DNA of 64,000 nt from UBA7985 sp002711265 (GTDB lineage: Bacteria > Pseudomonadota > Alphaproteobacteria > UBA7985): the NCBI GenBank assembly GCA_965660945.1, contig CBFIBS010000002.1, positions 124,001 through 188,000 of the forward strand. Reading direction: 5' to 3'. Under the pieces are notes generated by a model. That model was not told the origin of the DNA and made no database searches. It saw only the letters and a program-made list of their open reading frames with translations. Shown here piece by piece: positions 61,288 to 64,000 of the stretch. Both the position numbers and the translations under genes were made by a program. Position 1 is the first letter of the stretch. The number at the start of each line of letters is the position of its first letter.

Positions 61288-62562
61288 TTGAGCGTTACCA
61301 TCAGCCAACTGAACAACGGTCTGCAGATCGTGACCGACACCATGCCGGGTGTGGAAACAGTGGCGCTGGGTCTGTGGTTCAAGGTTGGCGCCCGCTACGA
61401 GAAGCCCGAACACAGCGGCATGGCGCACTTTCTCGAACACCTGCTGTTCAAGGGCACCGCCCGCCGCTCCGCCTTTGCCATCAGTGAGGAAATCGAGGCG
61501 AAGGGCGGCTATCTGAATGCCTACACCAGCCGTGAAAGCACAGCCTTCTACGCGCGCATGCTGAGCAAGGATACGGCGCTGGGTCTCGACGTGCTGGCCG
61601 ATATTCTGCAGTTCTCGGCGCTGAACGATGCGGATATCGAGCGCGAGCGCGCTGTGATCCTGCAGGAGATTGCCCAGGCCGAAGACGCGCCCGACGACGT
61701 GGTGTTCACCGATTTTCAGGCACAGGCTTTCGCCGGGCAGGGGCTGGGACAGTCGGTGCTGGGCAGCCAGCAGACCGTGGGCCGGATCGACCGAGCGGCT
61801 GCGCTGGACTTCTGGCGCTACCACTACCGGCCGGACAAGGCGATTCTGGTCGCCAGCGGTGGGGTCGACCACGACGATATCACCCGGCAGGCCGAGGCCC
61901 TGTTCTGGCCCGACCGGGAGCAGCGCGACCCGCGTGAAATGCCCCCTGCTGCGCTCTATACCGGCGGTGTCCGCTTGCGTGAACGCGCGCTGGAGCAGGT
62001 CCATACCGTGCTGGGTTTCGAAGGCGCGCCGGTGACCGAAGCCCGCTACTTCGCCAGCGCGGTGCTGGCAACGCTGCTCGGCGGTGGGGCGTCCTCGCGC
62101 CTGTTCCAGGAAGTGCGCGAGCGCCGGGGGCTGGCCTACCACGTCGGCGCCCATACTTCGGGCTACGCCGATACCGGGCTGTTTTCAGTCTACGCCGGCA
62201 CGGGGCAGGATGCCGAGATGGAGCTGCTCGGCGTGGTCATCGACGAATTCCGGCGATTGGTGGAAGAACCGATCCCGGAAGAAGAGGTCGAGCGTGCCCG
62301 GGCGCAGATCCGAACCTCGTTCCTGATGGCGCGGGAGAGCACGTCCAGCCGGGCTGAGGATGCGGCTCAGCAGATGCTGGTCTACGGCATCCCGCGTTCG
62401 GTCGGAGATCTTATCGGGCAGATCGATGCGGTGGACTCGACGGCGCTGCGGCAGGAAGCGGAGCTGATCTTGTCCACCCCGGTCACGCTGGCCGCCGTGG
62501 GGCCGCTGGACGACCCGGCCGCTCTGCATCAGCTGGGCGAGCGGTTGCGCGCGGCGGCCTAG
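61288..62562 (+). CDS. M16-family processing peptidase
   Basis: A 424-residue zinc peptidase with the inverted motif HFLEH (His47, Glu50, His51) in GMAHFLEHLLFKGTA and the distal Glu in ILQEIAQAEDAPDD near 125. An R-Y/F substrate-loop region (GLAYHVGAHTSGYADTGLFSVYAGT) is present near 280-305. It resembles the mitochondrial processing peptidase beta subunit. TTG start with GGGAGGGGG upstream. thrC then M16 is a common alphaproteobacterial pair. Its stop shares CTAG with the stop of the convergent gene. Confidence 0.94.
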   Translation: MSVTISQLNNGLQIVTDTMPGVETVALGLWFKVGARYEKPEHSGMAHFLEHLLFKGTARRSAFAISEEIEAKGGYLNAYTSRESTAFYARMLSKDTALGLDVLADILQFSALNDADIERERAVILQEIAQAEDAPDDVVFTDFQAQAFAGQGLGQSVLGSQQTVGRIDRAAALDFWRYHYRPDKAILVASGGVDHDDITRQAEALFWPDREQRDPREMPPAALYTGGVRLRERALEQVHTVLGFEGAPVTEARYFASAVLATLLGGGASSRLFQEVRERRGLAYHVGAHTSGYADTGLFSVYAGTGQDAEMELLGVVIDEFRRLVEEPIPEEEVERARAQIRTSFLMARESTSSRAEDAAQQMLVYGIPRSVGDLIGQIDAVDSTALRQEAELILSTPVTLAAVGPLDDPAALHQLGERLRAAA

Positions 62563-63182
62563 TCGACGCTCGCACTTTCCCTTTCGGTTTTTGCAGTTTT
62601 CTTGGCTTCGGCTGGCAGGATCACGGCCTGACCACAGACGGCCTTTCCGTCCTGCACAATCATGGTCGGGTCACCGTACAGGACGTAACCATCCGCCAGC
62701 GCAGCTGAGATCTTTTCACAGAATTCCCGGGTGTCAGGACCGGTCAGCAAGCGGTAGGCAAGGCGCTCGGGCGCCGCGCTGCCATCGCCACCGTCGGTCG
62801 GCTGGATGGACTCGATGCGGTACTGCGCGGTGGCGTCGTCGACCGTGGCCCACGCGCGTTCCTGCCACTTGGCTTCGGCCTCGGCATAGGTCTCGAAGGG
62901 ACCGTGGCGCTCGGGCACGCCTGCCCATTCTCGGAATGAAGTGTCCTTAAAGCTACCGCCAATGACCCAGAAGGCGCCCTTACCGCCTGCGGTCATGTCG
63001 TCTTCTTCGATATGGAAGTGCGCGTTGGCATCGTCCACAGTTTCCCAGGCCAGGCGCTGCCAGACTTTGAGCGCCTTGTCGTAGTCGTCAAAAGGGCCTT
63101 CACGGACTTCCTCGGCCCCATCAACCAGATTATTGAAGGCGGTCGATTCATAGACGCCGCCCACGACCCAGAACTGCCGCAT
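62559..63182 (-). CDS. Two DUF4170-like repeats fused to DUF1737
   Basis: A 207-residue soluble protein made of three parts. Residues 1-63 and 69-125 are a tandem pair of the same unit: FWVVGGVYESTAFNNL...GPFDDYDKALKVWQRLAWETVDDANAHFHIE and FWVIGGSFKDTSFREW...GPFETYAEAEAKWQERAWATVDDATAQYRIE. These match the DUF4170 type. The last 60 residues (YRLLTGPDTREFCEKISAALADGYVLYGDPTM...CGQAVI) match DUF1737. The repeats are clear; function of both domains is unknown. A Lys/Glu tail ends it. Confidence 0.82.
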   Translation of the reverse strand: MRQFWVVGGVYESTAFNNLVDGAEEVREGPFDDYDKALKVWQRLAWETVDDANAHFHIEEDDMTAGGKGAFWVIGGSFKDTSFREWAGVPERHGPFETYAEAEAKWQERAWATVDDATAQYRIESIQPTDGGDGSAAPERLAYRLLTGPDTREFCEKISAALADGYVLYGDPTMIVQDGKAVCGQAVILPAEAKKTAKTERESASVD

Positions 63183-63289
63183 GAGTGTCGCTTTCTCTTA
63201 CTGGTGCTCGTAGTGGTGGCGGATTACCGCCGAGTGCAGCGTTCTCCTAACGCCCCCGGGCGTCGCTGTCATCGCTCAAAGCGCAGGGG

Positions 63290-63889
63290 TCAGGCGTGCC
63301 CGCCCACGGAAGCGAGCTGGCCCGGGTCGATGCCAAGCTTAGCGATGGCCTGCTTCCAGGCCGGTTCATTTTCGGAGAGGAAAATGAGCTCGTGGTCAGG
63401 CTCGATGCTGATCCAGGCGTTCGCTTCCAGCTCCTGCTCCAGCTGCCCGGCGGACCACTGCGAACAGCCCAGCGCGATCAGGTAGTCTGCCGGGCCATCG
63501 CCGTCGGCGATGTCGCGCAGGATTTCCACGGCGGTGGTCAAGCAGACCTCGTCGGTGACTTTAATCGTGGTGTCGTGCTGGTAATCGGGCGAGTGCAGGA
63601 CGAAGCCGCGCTGCTCCTGTACCGGGCCGCCGCGCGTGACGCGGCCGCTGGGCGGCACGTTGGCGTCGATCGACAGGTTTTCCAGCACTTCGGTGAAAGT
63701 CAGACCGTGGTGGCTGTGATTGACGACCACGCCCATGGCACCGTCTTCGCCGTGCAGGCACATGTAGATCACCGACTTTTCGAACAGAGGGTCGCCGATG
63801 TGTGGGGTTGCCACCAGCAGCTTGCCCTGCAGCCCATAGGGGGTGCTGGACACGGAAAACTCTGTGTTAGGCGCTATGTTATCGGACAT
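63290..63889 (-). CDS. YqgE/AlgH family protein
   Basis: A 199-residue protein of the UPF0301 (YqgE/AlgH) family. Typical parts: LQGKLLVATPHIGDPLFEKSVIYMCLHGEDGAMGVVVNH near 21-58, VTRGGPVQEQRGFVLHS near 84-100, and YLIALGCSQWSAGQLEQELEANAWI near 146-170. The precise role is unclear. The start is 111 bases from the right edge of the window, where I see only intergenic sequence. Confidence 0.95.
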   Translation of the reverse strand: MSDNIAPNTEFSVSSTPYGLQGKLLVATPHIGDPLFEKSVIYMCLHGEDGAMGVVVNHSHHGLTFTEVLENLSIDANVPPSGRVTRGGPVQEQRGFVLHSPDYQHDTTIKVTDEVCLTTAVEILRDIADGDGPADYLIALGCSQWSAGQLEQELEANAWISIEPDHELIFLSENEPAWKQAIAKLGIDPGQLASVGGHA

Positions 63890-64000
63890 GTCTTATAGAG
63901 TAAGCGGCTGACGGCGTCTGTAAAGGCTCAAAGCTGTGACATTCCGCTTCACGGGTGATCAACATTGGGGTGATGTATTCGTCACCTTTGCTCAGCGGCT

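Overview
The window is a 64-kb piece of a GC-rich chromosome, most likely from an alphaproteobacterium. Supporting signs are the ctaC-ctaD-ctaB-small membrane protein-ctaG-ctaE-SURF1 oxidase cluster next to tldD, a 6S RNA directly upstream of fthC, the HrcA-GrpE-DnaK-DnaJ block, the rsmI-yraN-gshB order and several small families typical of that class (DUF2256, DUF2007, DUF2244, DUF4170/DUF1737). The order looks more like Rhodospirillales-type genomes than a specific genus; the sequence alone does not settle this. No tRNA, rRNA, CRISPR array, insertion sequence or prophage was seen. Two defects suggest a draft or metagenome assembly: an 'nn' join flanked by an 85-bp duplication inside ctaD, and a 4-nt tandem duplication that breaks the comM frame.

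Layout. 1-11.5 kb is housekeeping: an SOS-response-associated peptidase cut by the left edge, glutathione reductase, an unknown polytopic protein, GluQ tRNA-modifying enzyme, 6S RNA, fthC and a YmdB-type phosphoesterase, galU, a lipoprotein, a YebC regulator, DUF2256, dapB, two small unknown proteins and a polyprenyl diphosphate synthase. 11.5-26.9 kb is the accessory, one-carbon-flavoured part: a LysR regulator diverges from an operon of two dimethylglycine-dehydrogenase-like flavoproteins (each with a folate-binding GcvT half) and a non-pyrrolysine MttB-type methyltransferase. Then come a probable outer-membrane beta-barrel protein, a TIM-barrel protein, a DsbB-like protein, 2,4-dienoyl-CoA reductase FadH, and a betaine-homocysteine methyltransferase-type gene in operon with an unknown protein. 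27-31.8 kb has an SH3-domain protein, leuB, asd and two small membrane proteins.

31.8-37.1 kb holds dnaJ, dnaK, grpE and hrcA, all on the minus strand. 37.1-48 kb carries a TauD-type dioxygenase, then rph-rdgB-hemW-rsmI-yraN, a SirB1-like protein, gshB, an MFS transporter, comM (frameshifted), ispH and rnhA. 48.2-51.7 kb on the minus strand is xseA, tadA and tldD. 51.9-58.3 kb is the aa3-type cytochrome c oxidase cluster with its heme-O synthase and copper/heme assembly factors, followed by an M32 carboxypeptidase, threonine synthase, an M16 peptidase, a DUF4170-DUF4170-DUF1737 protein and a YqgE/AlgH protein.

The stretch that may be least described is the LysR / two flavoprotein-GcvT / MttB operon at 11.6-19.1 kb. 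It has no corrinoid protein beside its methyltransferase, but two folate-linked demethylating flavoproteins, with a clean LysR-type palindrome between the divergent genes. It is a reasonable candidate for a methylated-amine (betaine-like) demethylation route coupled to tetrahydrofolate; its substrate cannot be read from sequence.
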